From: Desulfobacter sp.
GTDB lineage: Bacteria > Desulfobacterota > Desulfobacteria > Desulfobacterales > Desulfobacteraceae
NCBI GenBank assembly: GCA_028768545.1
Contig: CP054838.1
Location: 4,585,001-4,649,000, forward strand
Direction: 5' to 3'
DNA length: 64,000 nucleotides
Part shown: positions 19,001-28,494 of the stretch, in pieces
How the letters are laid out: every line of letters starts with the position of its first letter
How positions within the stretch are numbered: position 1 is the stretch's first letter
Translations under genes and position numbers: made by a program
Notes under the pieces: generated by a model
The model's database searches: none
Seen by the model: the letters and a program-made list of their open reading frames with translations, nothing else
What the model was told of the DNA's origin: nothing

Positions 19001-20050
19001 TTTTTAAAATATTAGTCGGCAATCTTTAAGTATAATATCCGATACACGAAATTCTGAAGGATTGAATTGTCAAAGATATCATTTGAATTCATGATCATTC
19101 TGGATGAAAAATGGAAAAAAATAGTAGGAATCAAGAACCCCACAATCTGTCTATGATTGAACGCTTTTTTTAAGATTTTCTCAGCCACAAGATATTGGGG
19201 CTGGGCCTTTCTTATGAATAGTACATTTAATACCGGATAAAGCTGATTTTGGGCAAATAAAAAATTTTCGAGATATAGCTGATTCCTGCCAATGTTTTCA
19301 AAAAAGATTTGAAAAAAAATCCCCTGAACCCGACCGTAACGAAGAGGACTTCCAGCTAAACTTCCGCGGATCGTCCTGATCCGCTGCAGAGCGGGCGTAC
19401 AACCGGATTTGTCATCCTGACATCCGGCTGTACTCACGCCGCTGGCAAGCCCTCCCCGCCACAGCCTGGAGACCCGGGTTTACAAAAACGATTGATCAAA
19501 ATATAAATCCGCTGATTGCCGTTTCTCACCCCCCTTGTTTTGTCTGAAGTCCTAAATTTTTTTTTGGAGAATTTACAGCCATGAACGTTTACCAGGGGAG
19601 CAGGCGGGTGGGATGCTGAACCGGCGTGAGCTCTATAATGATTGCAGGACCGCAAATCATCAGAGCGTCCGCTGCATTTCCGGTCAGGACGACCGGGAAT
19701 GCTTTAGGTGAAGTACCCAACCGTGCCCCGCCGGGTTAGGGCACAGACCTTTTTTAAACCAAGTACCAGGAAAAGGGTAATACCGGATAGATTTGAATTC
19801 TTTGGACTTAAAAATAATTATCCCCATAAAAACGGCCATGGGATGATCAATTTATCAATGATACCAGATGAAATCTTGAAAAAATGTGCAGGCGATGATT
19901 AGCAAGCAAGGGGGAAAAAGTCGACTCAGATATCATGCCCGCACAAAACGTGATGATCATGGATAAAAACAATCTGCCCGGTTTGACTCAACCCTTCTTG
20001 CCTTTAAATTTCCACTCTGGATTTTCATATTTTTCAGAGGAAAATAAAAA
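19001..20050. other. about 1 kb without a supported gene
   Basis: Open frames here (minus 19012-19437, plus 19708-19902) have no recognisable domain. A 12-codon frame (MNVYQGSRRVGC) with GGAG upstream starts near 19580. GTGCCC...GGGCAC followed by CTTTTTT near 19725-19755 could be a terminator. Base composition changes sharply near 19320, from AT-rich to GC-rich, which may mark the edge of the DUF2971 segment or a decayed gene. Confidence 0.4.
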
Positions 20051-20054
20051 GTGT

Positions 20055-20114
20055 TTGACAAATTAATTCCTTTAAATATAGACTCTTAAAAAATAGACTG
20101 AGCGCTCGATCAGT
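20055..20114 (+). promoter_or_regulatory. sigma70-like promoter with TetR-type operator
   Basis: TTGACA at 20055-20060 and TATAGA at 20077-20082 are spaced by 16 bases. Just downstream, at 20097-20114, lies ACTGAGCGCTCGATCAGT, an interrupted palindrome around AGCGCT resembling operators of TetR-family repressors of fatty-acid or acyl-CoA genes. A repressor bound there would block promoter clearance of the acyl-CoA operon starting at 20194. Confidence 0.6.
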
Positions 20115-20193
20115 TTTTGTATCTTCCGAGCATGAATAGCTGAATCTGCATTGCACAAGAGACTTAACCCTTAACCTAAACAAGGAGGACAGG

Positions 20194-21342
20194 GTGGATT
20201 TTGACCTTACCAAAGAACAGGAAATGATCCGTAAAGAAGTCAGAACCTTTGCTCTAAAGGAAATTGCCCCCATTGCAGGAGAGCTTGATGAAAAAGAGGA
20301 ATTTTCTCAAGACCTGACCCGGAAGATGGGGGACTTAGGCTTGTTCGGCATGTTTGTTTCCGAAGACTATGAAGGCCAGGCAATGGATTATATATCCTAT
20401 ATTATTTCCGTTGAGGAAATCGCCAGGATAGACGGCTCACAAGCCGCCACCATTGCTGCGGGAAATTCCCTGGGCATCGGGCCGATTTACTATTTTGGGA
20501 CGGAAGAACAAAAACAAAAATATCTGCCCAAACTCTGTGCCGGTGAAGGATTGTGGGGGTTTGGGCTCACCGAACCCACGGCAGGATCAGATGCGGGCGG
20601 GTCAAAGACCACCGCTATTTTAGACGGGGATGAATGGGTGATCAACGGGTCCAAGATATTTATCACCAATGCCGCCTGCGACATGACCATGGGGGTCACG
20701 GTTCAGGCCATCACAGGGGAAAGGGAAAACGGGAAACCTGAATATTCCTGCATCCTGGTCGAGGCCGGCACTCCGGGATTCAAAGCGGTGCCCATGCATA
20801 AAAAAATGATGTGGCGGGCCTCCAACACGGCAGAACTCTACTTTGACGATGTCCGGGTGCCCAAAAAAAATATCCTGGGCAACAAGGGGGACGGATTCCA
20901 CCAGATGCTCTCGACCCTGGACGGGGGAAGACTTTCCATCGGGGCCATGGGCCTTGGTGGCGCCCAGGGGGCCTATGACCTGGCACTTAAATATGCAAGG
21001 GAAAGAGAGCAATTTAACCAGCCCATATCCAAATTCCAGGCCGTGGCATTTAAGCTGGCCGACTGCGCCATGGAGATTGAATGTGCCAGGAATCTGCTGT
21101 ATAAGGCCTGTTGGCTGAAATCCAACCACAGGCCCTTTGAAAAAGAGGCGGCCATGGGCAAGCTTTACTGCTCCGAGGTCATGGGCCGGACCGCAGACCA
21201 TGCCGTCCAGATCCACGGGGGATACGGTTTGATGAAAGAGTACAATGTAGAACGATTTTACCGGGATCAAAAGCTGCTGGAAATCGGAGAAGGCACCTCT
21301 GAAGTCCAGCGTCTGGTGATCTCAAGATATATAGGATGCTAG
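20194..21342 (+). CDS. acyl-CoA dehydrogenase
   Basis: The 382-residue FAD enzyme oxidises an acyl-CoA to the 2-enoyl-CoA. Motifs include GFGLTEPTAGSDAGG (flavin binding), the C-terminal QIHGGYGLMKEYNVERFYRD and LEIGEGTSEVQRLVISR. The glutamate in GEGTSE (about residue 366) sits at the position of the base in short-chain dehydrogenases; isovaleryl-CoA dehydrogenases lack it there. So although context points to isovaleryl-CoA, a short or branched substrate of another kind is also possible. Translation starts at GTG 20194, seven bases after AAGGAGG. It is the first gene of the operon. Confidence 0.88.
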   Translation: MDFDLTKEQEMIRKEVRTFALKEIAPIAGELDEKEEFSQDLTRKMGDLGLFGMFVSEDYEGQAMDYISYIISVEEIARIDGSQAATIAAGNSLGIGPIYYFGTEEQKQKYLPKLCAGEGLWGFGLTEPTAGSDAGGSKTTAILDGDEWVINGSKIFITNAACDMTMGVTVQAITGERENGKPEYSCILVEAGTPGFKAVPMHKKMMWRASNTAELYFDDVRVPKKNILGNKGDGFHQMLSTLDGGRLSIGAMGLGGAQGAYDLALKYAREREQFNQPISKFQAVAFKLADCAMEIECARNLLYKACWLKSNHRPFEKEAAMGKLYCSEVMGRTADHAVQIHGGYGLMKEYNVERFYRDQKLLEIGEGTSEVQRLVISRYIGC

Positions 21343-21380
21343 TCCGGGATGCTGATCCAAAATGCTAAAGGAAAATATAA

Positions 21381-22166
21381 ATGACCCAGAACGACCTTTT
21401 AATTGTAGAAGAAAAAAACAAGGCCGCGATTCTGACCCTGAACCGGCCCCGGGTAATGAACTGCCTGAACTTTGATCTTTTGTATGCACTCAAAGACCAG
21501 ATTGAGGCGCTCCAGTACAGAACCGATATCAGGTGCGTTATCATCACAGGGGCCGGGGACCGCGCCTTCTGCGCAGGTGCAGACCTCAAGGAAAGGGCCA
21601 CCCTGCCCCCGGATGAGGTGAAACGATTCATCCTCACCATCCGCAACCTGCTCACCTCCATCCAGAACCTGCCTTTGCCCGTGATCGCTGGAGTCAACGG
21701 AATTGCCCTGGGCGGCGGCATGGAAGTGGCCCTGGCCTCGGATATCAGGATTGCCTCTGAAACCGCCTCCATGGGGCTGACCGAGACCCGGCTGGCCATT
21801 ATCCCGGGGGGCGGGGGCACCCAGCGGCTGCCGAGGATTGTAGGGGTGGCCAAGGCCAAGGAGCTGATATTCACAGGGCGGCGGGTCAATGCCCAAGAGG
21901 CTCTGGATATCGGGCTGGTCAACCAGGTGGCCTTGGAGGACAAGCTCATGGATACCTGCCTTGCCATGGCCGACATGATTGCCGAGACTGGCCCCATTGC
22001 CGTGGAGATGGCCAAATATGCCATTGACAAGGGCATTGAAACCGATCTTGCCACAGGCCTTGCCATAGAATCCAATGCCTATCGGGTGACCATTCCCACT
22101 GAAGACCGGACAGAAGGACTTACAGCGTTCAGGGAAAAACGTAAACCTGTATACAAAGGAAAATAA
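21381..22166 (+). CDS. enoyl-CoA hydratase, methylglutaconyl-CoA hydratase-like
   Basis: The 261-residue crotonase-fold protein has the oxyanion-hole segments CAGADLKE and GIALGGGMEVALASD and both catalytic glutamates (GGGMEVAL and GLTETRLAIIPGGGG). The segments ETRLAIIPGGGGTQRLPR and TIPTEDRTEGLTAFREKRKP resemble AUH-type methylglutaconyl-CoA hydratase more than general crotonases. In leucine or isovalerate degradation this enzyme makes HMG-CoA. It lies between the dehydrogenase and the carboxyltransferase, four bases before the latter. Confidence 0.85.
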   Translation: MTQNDLLIVEEKNKAAILTLNRPRVMNCLNFDLLYALKDQIEALQYRTDIRCVIITGAGDRAFCAGADLKERATLPPDEVKRFILTIRNLLTSIQNLPLPVIAGVNGIALGGGMEVALASDIRIASETASMGLTETRLAIIPGGGGTQRLPRIVGVAKAKELIFTGRRVNAQEALDIGLVNQVALEDKLMDTCLAMADMIAETGPIAVEMAKYAIDKGIETDLATGLAIESNAYRVTIPTEDRTEGLTAFREKRKPVYKGK

Positions 22167-22170
22167 GCCC

Positions 22171-23760
22171 ATGACCGATACCCGATCATTCTGGCTCAAG
22201 GAAGAAGAGACCCTGACCGCCCGCCAGCAGGAAGCTATCTGGCCGGGGGGGCAAAAGGCCCTTGACACCCTGGCCAAACGAAATAAACGGCCGGTACGAG
22301 AGCTGATCACGGATCTCATAGATCCTGAGACCCAATTTTATGAACTCTCTTTGCTGGCAGGGTTTGGCATGGGATATCCCGGGGTGGATGATGTGCCCTG
22401 TGCCGGCATTGTCACGGGCATCGGCAGAATCCACGGCAACTGGACCATGATCATGGCCAATGACGCCAGGGTCAAGGCCGGGACCTATTTTCCCATTACC
22501 TTGAAAAAACATATGCGGGCCCAGGCCATTGCGGAAAACTGCGGGCTCAACTGCGTGTATATTGCCGACTCCGGCGGGGTGTTTCTGCCCATGCAGGCTG
22601 AGGTGTTTCCCAATGACCAGCACTTTGGGTCCATCTTCTACAACATGGCAAGGATGAGCGCCAAGGGACTTCGCCAGGTCACCCTGTCCACCGGGGGCAA
22701 TACCGCGGGCGGGGCCTATATCGTATTCATGGCCTGCGAATCCATCATGATTGACCAGCAGTCCTTTTCTTTTCTGGGCGGGCCTCCCCTGGTCAAAATG
22801 GCCACGGGCGAGGATATCTCAGCCGAAGACTTAGGCGGGGCCAAGGTTCACACCGGAATTTCAGGCGGGGCCGATCATATCTGCAGCGACCAGGCCGATG
22901 CCATCACCCGGGTCAGGGAGCTTCTCTCTTTAACCCGGCCCCAGACGACCCACCTTCACCGGTACCAGGAACAGGAGCCTGCGGTTGCCAAAGACTGTCT
23001 TTACGATGTTCTGCCCGCCTCCCCCCACCAGGGACTTAACGGGTATGAGGTGATCTCGGCCATTGCTGACGGCTCTTATTTTATCGAGGCCAAGAAAAAT
23101 TTTGCCCCGGGCAGGGGCTCCAATATCCTGACCGGAAAAATCCGCATCAAAGGCCTGCCCGTGGGTGTGGTCTGTTCCAACGGGGCCGGCATCATCTTTC
23201 ACGAGGCCGCCAAAAAGGTGACCGAATGGGTGGTCAGATGCGCCTATGAAAAAATCCCCCTGCTCTTTATCCAGGGAGCGCCCGGCTATATGGTGGGCTC
23301 GGACTCCGAACATGCCGGTATCGGCAAGTACGGGGCAGACATGGTCAGGGCGGTCTCCTGCGCCCAGGTCCCCAGAATCCAGCTGGTCATAGGACCTGAC
23401 AACGGGGCAGCCAATTACGGGATGTGCGGCAGGGCCTATCGGCCCCATTTTCTCTTTTCCACCATGAGGGCAAGAACAGGGGTCATGAGCGGTAAAAGCG
23501 CGGGCGGGGTCCTGCTCTCCATTGAACAGGCCAAACGCAAACGCAGCGGCATTCCCATGACAGAAGAGGAAGTTGAAACATTCCAGAACAAGATGATCGA
23601 CAAGTATGACGGGGAAGCCCATCCCTTTTTCTGCGGATCAAGACTTCTCAATGACCGGGTATTAAAGTTCAATGAAATCCGGGACTGGCTGTCCATGGCC
23701 TTTGAGGTCAGCCTTCTCAAACCCATTGGCGATGCGACATTCGGTAATTTCAGATTTTAA
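22171..23760 (+). CDS. acyl-CoA carboxylase carboxyltransferase subunit, methylcrotonyl-CoA type
   Basis: The 529-residue protein has the tandem crotonase-like halves of biotin-dependent carboxyltransferases. MANDARVKAGTYFPITLKKH, YIADSGGVFLPMQAEVFP, FLGGPPLVKMATGEDISAED and LGGAKVHTGISGGADH match the methylcrotonyl-CoA carboxylase beta subunit. The second half holds IFHEAAKKVTEWV and GNFRF at the end. It would transfer CO2 from carboxybiotin to methylcrotonyl-CoA. No biotin carboxylase or biotin carrier gene is in the window, so the partner must be encoded elsewhere. Confidence 0.85.
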   Translation: MTDTRSFWLKEEETLTARQQEAIWPGGQKALDTLAKRNKRPVRELITDLIDPETQFYELSLLAGFGMGYPGVDDVPCAGIVTGIGRIHGNWTMIMANDARVKAGTYFPITLKKHMRAQAIAENCGLNCVYIADSGGVFLPMQAEVFPNDQHFGSIFYNMARMSAKGLRQVTLSTGGNTAGGAYIVFMACESIMIDQQSFSFLGGPPLVKMATGEDISAEDLGGAKVHTGISGGADHICSDQADAITRVRELLSLTRPQTTHLHRYQEQEPAVAKDCLYDVLPASPHQGLNGYEVISAIADGSYFIEAKKNFAPGRGSNILTGKIRIKGLPVGVVCSNGAGIIFHEAAKKVTEWVVRCAYEKIPLLFIQGAPGYMVGSDSEHAGIGKYGADMVRAVSCAQVPRIQLVIGPDNGAANYGMCGRAYRPHFLFSTMRARTGVMSGKSAGGVLLSIEQAKRKRSGIPMTEEEVETFQNKMIDKYDGEAHPFFCGSRLLNDRVLKFNEIRDWLSMAFEVSLLKPIGDATFGNFRF

Positions 23761-23835
23761 AAAGGGAAAACCAATCAAAGGATTTGCAAACCAACATTTT
23801 GCCATACCAGATCTTTAAAAGATAAAGGAGAGAGC

Positions 23836-24963
23836 ATGACAGAATATGATTATTGGAAAATTTTTCCCAGAATGCCCAAAAAAGTCACCATCGGCGATAT
23901 CACGGTAAGAGACGGATTCCAGCACCTGGAAAAATTCATCTCCACCCAGGCAAAAATCACCTATCTTGAAGAATTGATCTTTGCCGGCTGCCGCAACATC
24001 GAGGTCACCAACCTGGGCAACCCAAGGCTCATGCCCCAGTTTTCAGATGCAGAGGAATTGTTAACCCATTTGCGCTCGGACCATTTTGTGTCCAGGGCAG
24101 CCAAAAAGGGCATTGACATGAAAGATGTGGTGCTCACGGCCATCACCATCCGGGAGGCGTCCGTGGACCGGGCCATTGCCCTGAGCCAAAAAGGTATTGG
24201 CCCGGACCGGGTGCTGATGATGGTCTCCACTGAAGAGCAGCACCATTTTGCCAACTCGGGCACCAGCCTGCCCAACTATTGGGCCGAGGCTGAGCGGTGT
24301 ATCCAAAAATGTTCGGCTGCGGGCATTAAAATGTGCGGCACGGTTTCCACCATCTGGGGCTCCCCCATCGGCGGGGCAACAGATATGAAAGATGCGGTTG
24401 AGTTTACCAAGCACTGGCTGGATATCGGTGCTTCGGACATTGAGCATGCCGACCATGACGGGTCCGCTTCAGCAGCCGACGTATACAGATACTTTTCCAT
24501 GATCCTGGATGAAATCCCGGACACCCGCCTTCACATTGCCCATTTCCATGAGACCAAGCGGGTGGCCGCAGCCTCGGTGCTGGCAGCACTCCAGGCCGGA
24601 ATCACCCATTTTGAAGCCACTTTGGGCGGCCTTGGGGGACAGCCGGCCAATTTCCTGGATGACCGGCCCATCAAGGGAACCGGTGACTATTATTACGATG
24701 ACGAGCGCTATGTGGGCCTGGTCTGTTTGGAAGATACCCTTGTGCAAATTGATGAAATGGGTATAGAACATGGGTATGATGTGGACAGAATTCTCTGGCT
24801 GGGCAAACAGTTGGAAAAAACCGTGGGCACCCGGCTTAGAAGTGAAGCCGTCATCAACGGCCGGACCCTGAAAGAGGGCCACATGGAATATGCCCGTCCC
24901 GGCCTTGCCAAACTCAAAGAAAAACTGGGGGAGACACCGGACCAGATCCTGCCCAGTTCATAG
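23836..24963 (+). CDS. HMG-CoA lyase-like / HMGL-type aldolase
   Basis: The 375-residue TIM-barrel protein belongs to the HMGL/isopropylmalate synthase superfamily. It has the N-terminal metal aspartate in ITVRDGFQHLEKF and the metal-binding HxH in LHIAHFHETKRVA. Context suggests cleavage of HMG-CoA to acetoacetate and acetyl-CoA. However, the loop that carries the reactive cysteine in classical lyases (GLGGCP) reads GLGGQPANF here, and the protein is about 75 residues longer than usual LiuE. The reaction may therefore differ. AAAGGAG precedes ATG 23836. Confidence 0.75.
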   Translation: MTEYDYWKIFPRMPKKVTIGDITVRDGFQHLEKFISTQAKITYLEELIFAGCRNIEVTNLGNPRLMPQFSDAEELLTHLRSDHFVSRAAKKGIDMKDVVLTAITIREASVDRAIALSQKGIGPDRVLMMVSTEEQHHFANSGTSLPNYWAEAERCIQKCSAAGIKMCGTVSTIWGSPIGGATDMKDAVEFTKHWLDIGASDIEHADHDGSASAADVYRYFSMILDEIPDTRLHIAHFHETKRVAAASVLAALQAGITHFEATLGGLGGQPANFLDDRPIKGTGDYYYDDERYVGLVCLEDTLVQIDEMGIEHGYDVDRILWLGKQLEKTVGTRLRSEAVINGRTLKEGHMEYARPGLAKLKEKLGETPDQILPSS

Positions 24964-25047
24964 GGCACCCCCCAGGGGTTAGCCCCGGACCTGGTATTAG
25001 CAGCCCCTGAACAAGGGATTGTCAATCATTCGATCAAAGGAGATGCC

Positions 25048-25626
25048 ATGGAAAAAGAAGACAAAATTCCCCATATCAACGTGGATTATTTTGAAGATCT
25101 CACCGGCCATATCAGCGATGGCAAGGCCGGTGATGTGGATGAGGTGGGGACACGGATACGGCAGCTCAGAAAAGAGCGGGGCATATCCCTTGCCGATCTG
25201 TCCAGCCTCACAGGGTTCAAGGTTGAAAAGCTGGAAGCCATTGAAGCGGGCAGGGAAAAACCCCAGCTGGGCATGGGCACCAAACTCTACTCCATCACCC
25301 GGAAAAACCAGCGCAAACAGGTGGCAAGATCCGCCTCCAAGACCGGGAAAAAAAATGTATACTCCTATATGAGCCTTGCCCCTGAAGTCCAGGGCCGGCA
25401 TATGGAAGCTCTGATCGTTCAATTGGAGAATACAGAGGAAAGCGAAATATCCGTGCACAACGGAGAGGAATTCATCTATGTGCTGGAGGGGACAGCCAAT
25501 CTCACCATTGCCAAGGATTCCTATGATCTTGCGCCCGGAGACAGTGCCTATTATTTGTCCACCACCCCCCATTATCTCACGGCAAAAACCCCGAAAGCGA
25601 CTATTCTTGCGGTTCTTTACGAATAA
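25048..25626 (+). CDS. XRE-family regulator with C-terminal cupin domain
   Basis: The 192-residue protein has an HTH_3 domain at about residues 32-85 (RIRQLRKERGISLADLSSLT) and a cupin at about 115-190 (EEFIYVLEGTANLTI, LAPGDSAYYLSTTPH). Such regulators sense a small metabolite with the cupin. It sits between the lyase-like gene and the acetoacetyl-CoA synthetase, 11 bases before the latter, so it probably controls the operon in response to an intermediate. AAAGGAG precedes the ATG. Confidence 0.87.
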   Translation: MEKEDKIPHINVDYFEDLTGHISDGKAGDVDEVGTRIRQLRKERGISLADLSSLTGFKVEKLEAIEAGREKPQLGMGTKLYSITRKNQRKQVARSASKTGKKNVYSYMSLAPEVQGRHMEALIVQLENTEESEISVHNGEEFIYVLEGTANLTIAKDSYDLAPGDSAYYLSTTPHYLTAKTPKATILAVLYE

Positions 25627-25637
25627 GGAGAAACCTT

Positions 25638-27587
25638 ATGCCTAGTCTGTTGTGGCAGCCAAGCGAACAGAGAATCAAGCAGACCCGAATGTACGAGTTC
25701 ATGTCCAAAGTCAACCAGACGTTTGACAAAACCTTTACGGACTATCCCGGGCTTTGGGAGTGGTCGGTTGAAAACCTTGAAGATTTCTGGGGTCTGGCCT
25801 GGGAGTTCCTGGATATCGAGCATTCCCAGCCCTATGAACAGGTAATCCGGGACAAGGACAAGATGCCCGGGGCAAAATTTTTTCCCGGAGCCAAACTCAA
25901 CTTTGCCGAAAATCTGCTCAGATTCAGAAACGACAGACCGGCGCTGATTTTCCGGGGAGAGGACAAAATCAGGCGCAGTCTGACCTACGACCAGCTCTAC
26001 AACGAGGTGGCCCAGACGGCCGCAGCCCTTAAAACCGCAGGAATTGTTGCAGGCGACCGGGTGGTGGGGTTTGTCCCCAACATGCCTGAATCCATTGTGG
26101 CCATGCTGGCGGCAACCAGCCTGGGCGCTGTCTGGTCCTCCTGCTCCCCGGACTTCGGGATCAAGGGGGTGCTGGACCGGTTCGGCCAGACCAGGCCCAA
26201 GGTCTTGTTCACGGCAGATGGGTATTTTTTCAAGGGCAAGCCCCTGGACTCCATAGAAAGAATCGCAGGCATTGTAAAAGAGATTCCCTCCATTGAAAAA
26301 ATCGTTGTCATTCCCTATGTGAGTGAGGTTCCGGATATCTCGTCTCTGCCCAACTCGGTTCATTTCAAAGATTTCGAGGCTCCTGACGCCAAAGAGATCG
26401 AATTTGCTCAGATGAATTTTGACGATCCGCTTTACATTATGTACTCTTCGGGCACCACAGGCCTTCCCAAATGCATGGTCCAAAGCGTGGGCGGGGTCCT
26501 GCTCCACCAGAAAAAAGAACTGGTCCTGCACACCGACCTGGGCCCGAAGGATACGATCTTTTATTTTACCACCTGCGGATGGATGATGTGGAACTGGCTG
26601 ACCTGCGCATTGAGCACAGGCACCACCCTGGTACTCTTTGACGGCAACCCCTTTCATCCCGGCCCTGACGCCCTCTGGCAGATGGCCCAGGATGAAAAAG
26701 TCACGGTCTTCGGCACCTCTGCAGGATATATTGAAGCCCTTAAAAACGCCGGGGTAAAACCCGGGGAACAATTTGACTTAAGTCCACTCAAATCCGTTCT
26801 ATCCACAGGCTCTCCCCTGTCAGATGAAAATTTTCACTTTGTCTATGAGTGTATTAAAAAAGATATCCAGCTGGCCTCCATTTCAGGAGGGTCGGACCTG
26901 AACGGCTGTTTTGCCCTGGGCAACCCCATGGGCGGGGTATATGTGGGAGAGCTGCAGTGCCGGGGCCTTGGCATGAAGGTCTTTGCCTATGATCCGGACG
27001 GAAACCCTGTGGTGGATGAGCAGGCAGAACTGGTCTGTACGGCGCCTTTTCCCTCCATGCCCATCTATTTCTGGGGAGACAAGGACGGAAGCAAATACCA
27101 TTCTGCCTATTTTGACCATTATCCAAATATCTGGACCCATGGAGATTTTGTCAAAGTTACCTCCAGGGGCGGAATGATCATGTTCGGCCGGTCCGATGCC
27201 ACCTTGAACCCGGGGGGCGTCCGTATCGGCACGGCTGAAATCTACCGCCGCCTGGACGCCATGCCGGAAATCGATGATTCCGTGGTGGTGGGCCAGCCCT
27301 GGAACAACGATGTCAGGGTCATCCTTTTTGCCAAGCTGGCCCCGGGCATCACCCTGACGCCTGAACTTGAAAAACGGATCCGTGCCGATATCCGCACCCA
27401 TGCATCGCCCAGGCATGTGCCGGCCAAAATCATTGAAACCCCGGATATCCCCTACACCCTGAACATGAAAAAGGTGGAACTTGCGGTCCGTCACATGATT
27501 GTGGGCAAAGAGGTCAAAAATAAAGATGCCCTGAAAAATCCTGAATCCCTGGATTTTTTCGGCGATCTTGAGGCGCTCAAATCCTGA
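25638..27587 (+). CDS. acetoacetate-CoA ligase
   Basis: The 649-residue AMP-forming enzyme activates acetoacetate to acetoacetyl-CoA. It has the phosphate-binding loop YIMYSSGTTGLPKCMVQS near residue 270, the acetoacetyl-CoA synthetase segment YFTTCGWMMWNWL, the hinge region MFGRSDATLNPGGVRIGTAE and the C-terminal lysine region TLNMKKVELAVR. Length and N-terminal WQPSEQRIKQTRMYEFM fit the AacS group. It would use the acetoacetate released by an HMG-CoA lyase, completing a pathway to two acetyl-CoA. Its TGA overlaps the next ATG. Confidence 0.9.
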   Translation: MPSLLWQPSEQRIKQTRMYEFMSKVNQTFDKTFTDYPGLWEWSVENLEDFWGLAWEFLDIEHSQPYEQVIRDKDKMPGAKFFPGAKLNFAENLLRFRNDRPALIFRGEDKIRRSLTYDQLYNEVAQTAAALKTAGIVAGDRVVGFVPNMPESIVAMLAATSLGAVWSSCSPDFGIKGVLDRFGQTRPKVLFTADGYFFKGKPLDSIERIAGIVKEIPSIEKIVVIPYVSEVPDISSLPNSVHFKDFEAPDAKEIEFAQMNFDDPLYIMYSSGTTGLPKCMVQSVGGVLLHQKKELVLHTDLGPKDTIFYFTTCGWMMWNWLTCALSTGTTLVLFDGNPFHPGPDALWQMAQDEKVTVFGTSAGYIEALKNAGVKPGEQFDLSPLKSVLSTGSPLSDENFHFVYECIKKDIQLASISGGSDLNGCFALGNPMGGVYVGELQCRGLGMKVFAYDPDGNPVVDEQAELVCTAPFPSMPIYFWGDKDGSKYHSAYFDHYPNIWTHGDFVKVTSRGGMIMFGRSDATLNPGGVRIGTAEIYRRLDAMPEIDDSVVVGQPWNNDVRVILFAKLAPGITLTPELEKRIRADIRTHASPRHVPAKIIETPDIPYTLNMKKVELAVRHMIVGKEVKNKDALKNPESLDFFGDLEALKS

Positions 27588-28414
27588 TGACCGATTCTGT
27601 TAAAACCCATTATGCCTGCCCGGACCTGATCCAAAAAATCCGGGCAGGCATGAACATTATGGGCAAATCCCCAAAGGATCTGACCCTCCGGGATCTTGGC
27701 CCTGTGGACCAGCTTCATACGGGCGGGGCCCCGGCCACCCTTGCCATGGGCAAACTGGCCGGACTTGCCAAAGATGCATCTGTTCTTGATGCCGGCTGCG
27801 GCCTGGGGGGATCTTCCAGGCTCCTGGCTGAAAAATTCAACCTGAAGATGGTGGGGATCGATCTTTGCCAGGACTTTGTAAACACCGCTGAAACACTCAC
27901 CCAATGGTGCGGCCTGGACCAGACCTGCGACATTTGCTTTTTCCAGGGGTCTGTTTTGGATCTGCCCTTTGAAACCAATCATTTTGACGCCATTTTATGC
28001 CAGCATATCCTCATGAACCTTGAAGACAAGCCAAAGGCCCTGGCTGAATTTTTCAGGGTTGTTAAACCCGGAGGCAAACTCATTCTCCACGAAATCACCC
28101 AGGGCCAAGGGCCTGCCCCCCTGATGCCGGTCCCCTGGGCTTCGGATCCATCCATCTCATTTGTGCCGGACTGGGAAAATCTCTTGTCCCAGCTGGAAAA
28201 CACGGGTTTTGTATTAAATTTTTTTAAAGACCTCACCTCCCAGAGTGCAGCCTGGTGGAAAAAGGTCAATGCCGTTAAAAGAGAAAAAGGACAAGGCCCC
28301 TTGAATCCCGGCCTGGTCTTTGGGCAAAATGCCGCCCTTTTCGGTCCAAACATGGAAACCAATTTTTCAAAAAACGCCATCCGCTGCATTGAAGCGGTTC
28401 TCATCAAAAAATAA
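27587..28414 (+). CDS. SAM-dependent methyltransferase
   Basis: The 275-residue class I methyltransferase has motif I SVLDAGCGLGGSSRLLAE near residue 66, the acidic end of strand 2 in MVGIDLCQDF, and the post-motif FDAILCQHILMNLEDKPKAL with RVVKPGGKLILHE. It resembles the UbiE/sarcosine-dimethylglycine methyltransferase group. The ATG overlaps the ligase stop (TGATG), so it is the last gene of the operon. Substrate unknown. Confidence 0.82.
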   Translation: MTDSVKTHYACPDLIQKIRAGMNIMGKSPKDLTLRDLGPVDQLHTGGAPATLAMGKLAGLAKDASVLDAGCGLGGSSRLLAEKFNLKMVGIDLCQDFVNTAETLTQWCGLDQTCDICFFQGSVLDLPFETNHFDAILCQHILMNLEDKPKALAEFFRVVKPGGKLILHEITQGQGPAPLMPVPWASDPSISFVPDWENLLSQLENTGFVLNFFKDLTSQSAAWWKKVNAVKREKGQGPLNPGLVFGQNAALFGPNMETNFSKNAIRCIEAVLIKK

Positions 28415-28494
28415 AGCGTAAAAATGCTTTCCTGCGTTGAACCGGAGCAAAAATAAGGATACACTCTGTATCAAATTTATTCAAAGGAGGTCCC

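Noticed and set aside
19012..19437. 141-codon minus-strand open frame
   Set aside because: The frame crosses the composition break near 19320 and has no recognisable domain; likely chance.
22930..23622. long minus-strand open frames opposite the GC-rich acyl-CoA operon
   Set aside because: Shadows of strongly biased codons in the real genes on the plus strand.
24970..25047. possible attenuator hairpin from CCCCAGGGGTTAGCCCC
   Set aside because: The repeats are short and no T-run follows; not enough to call a terminator.
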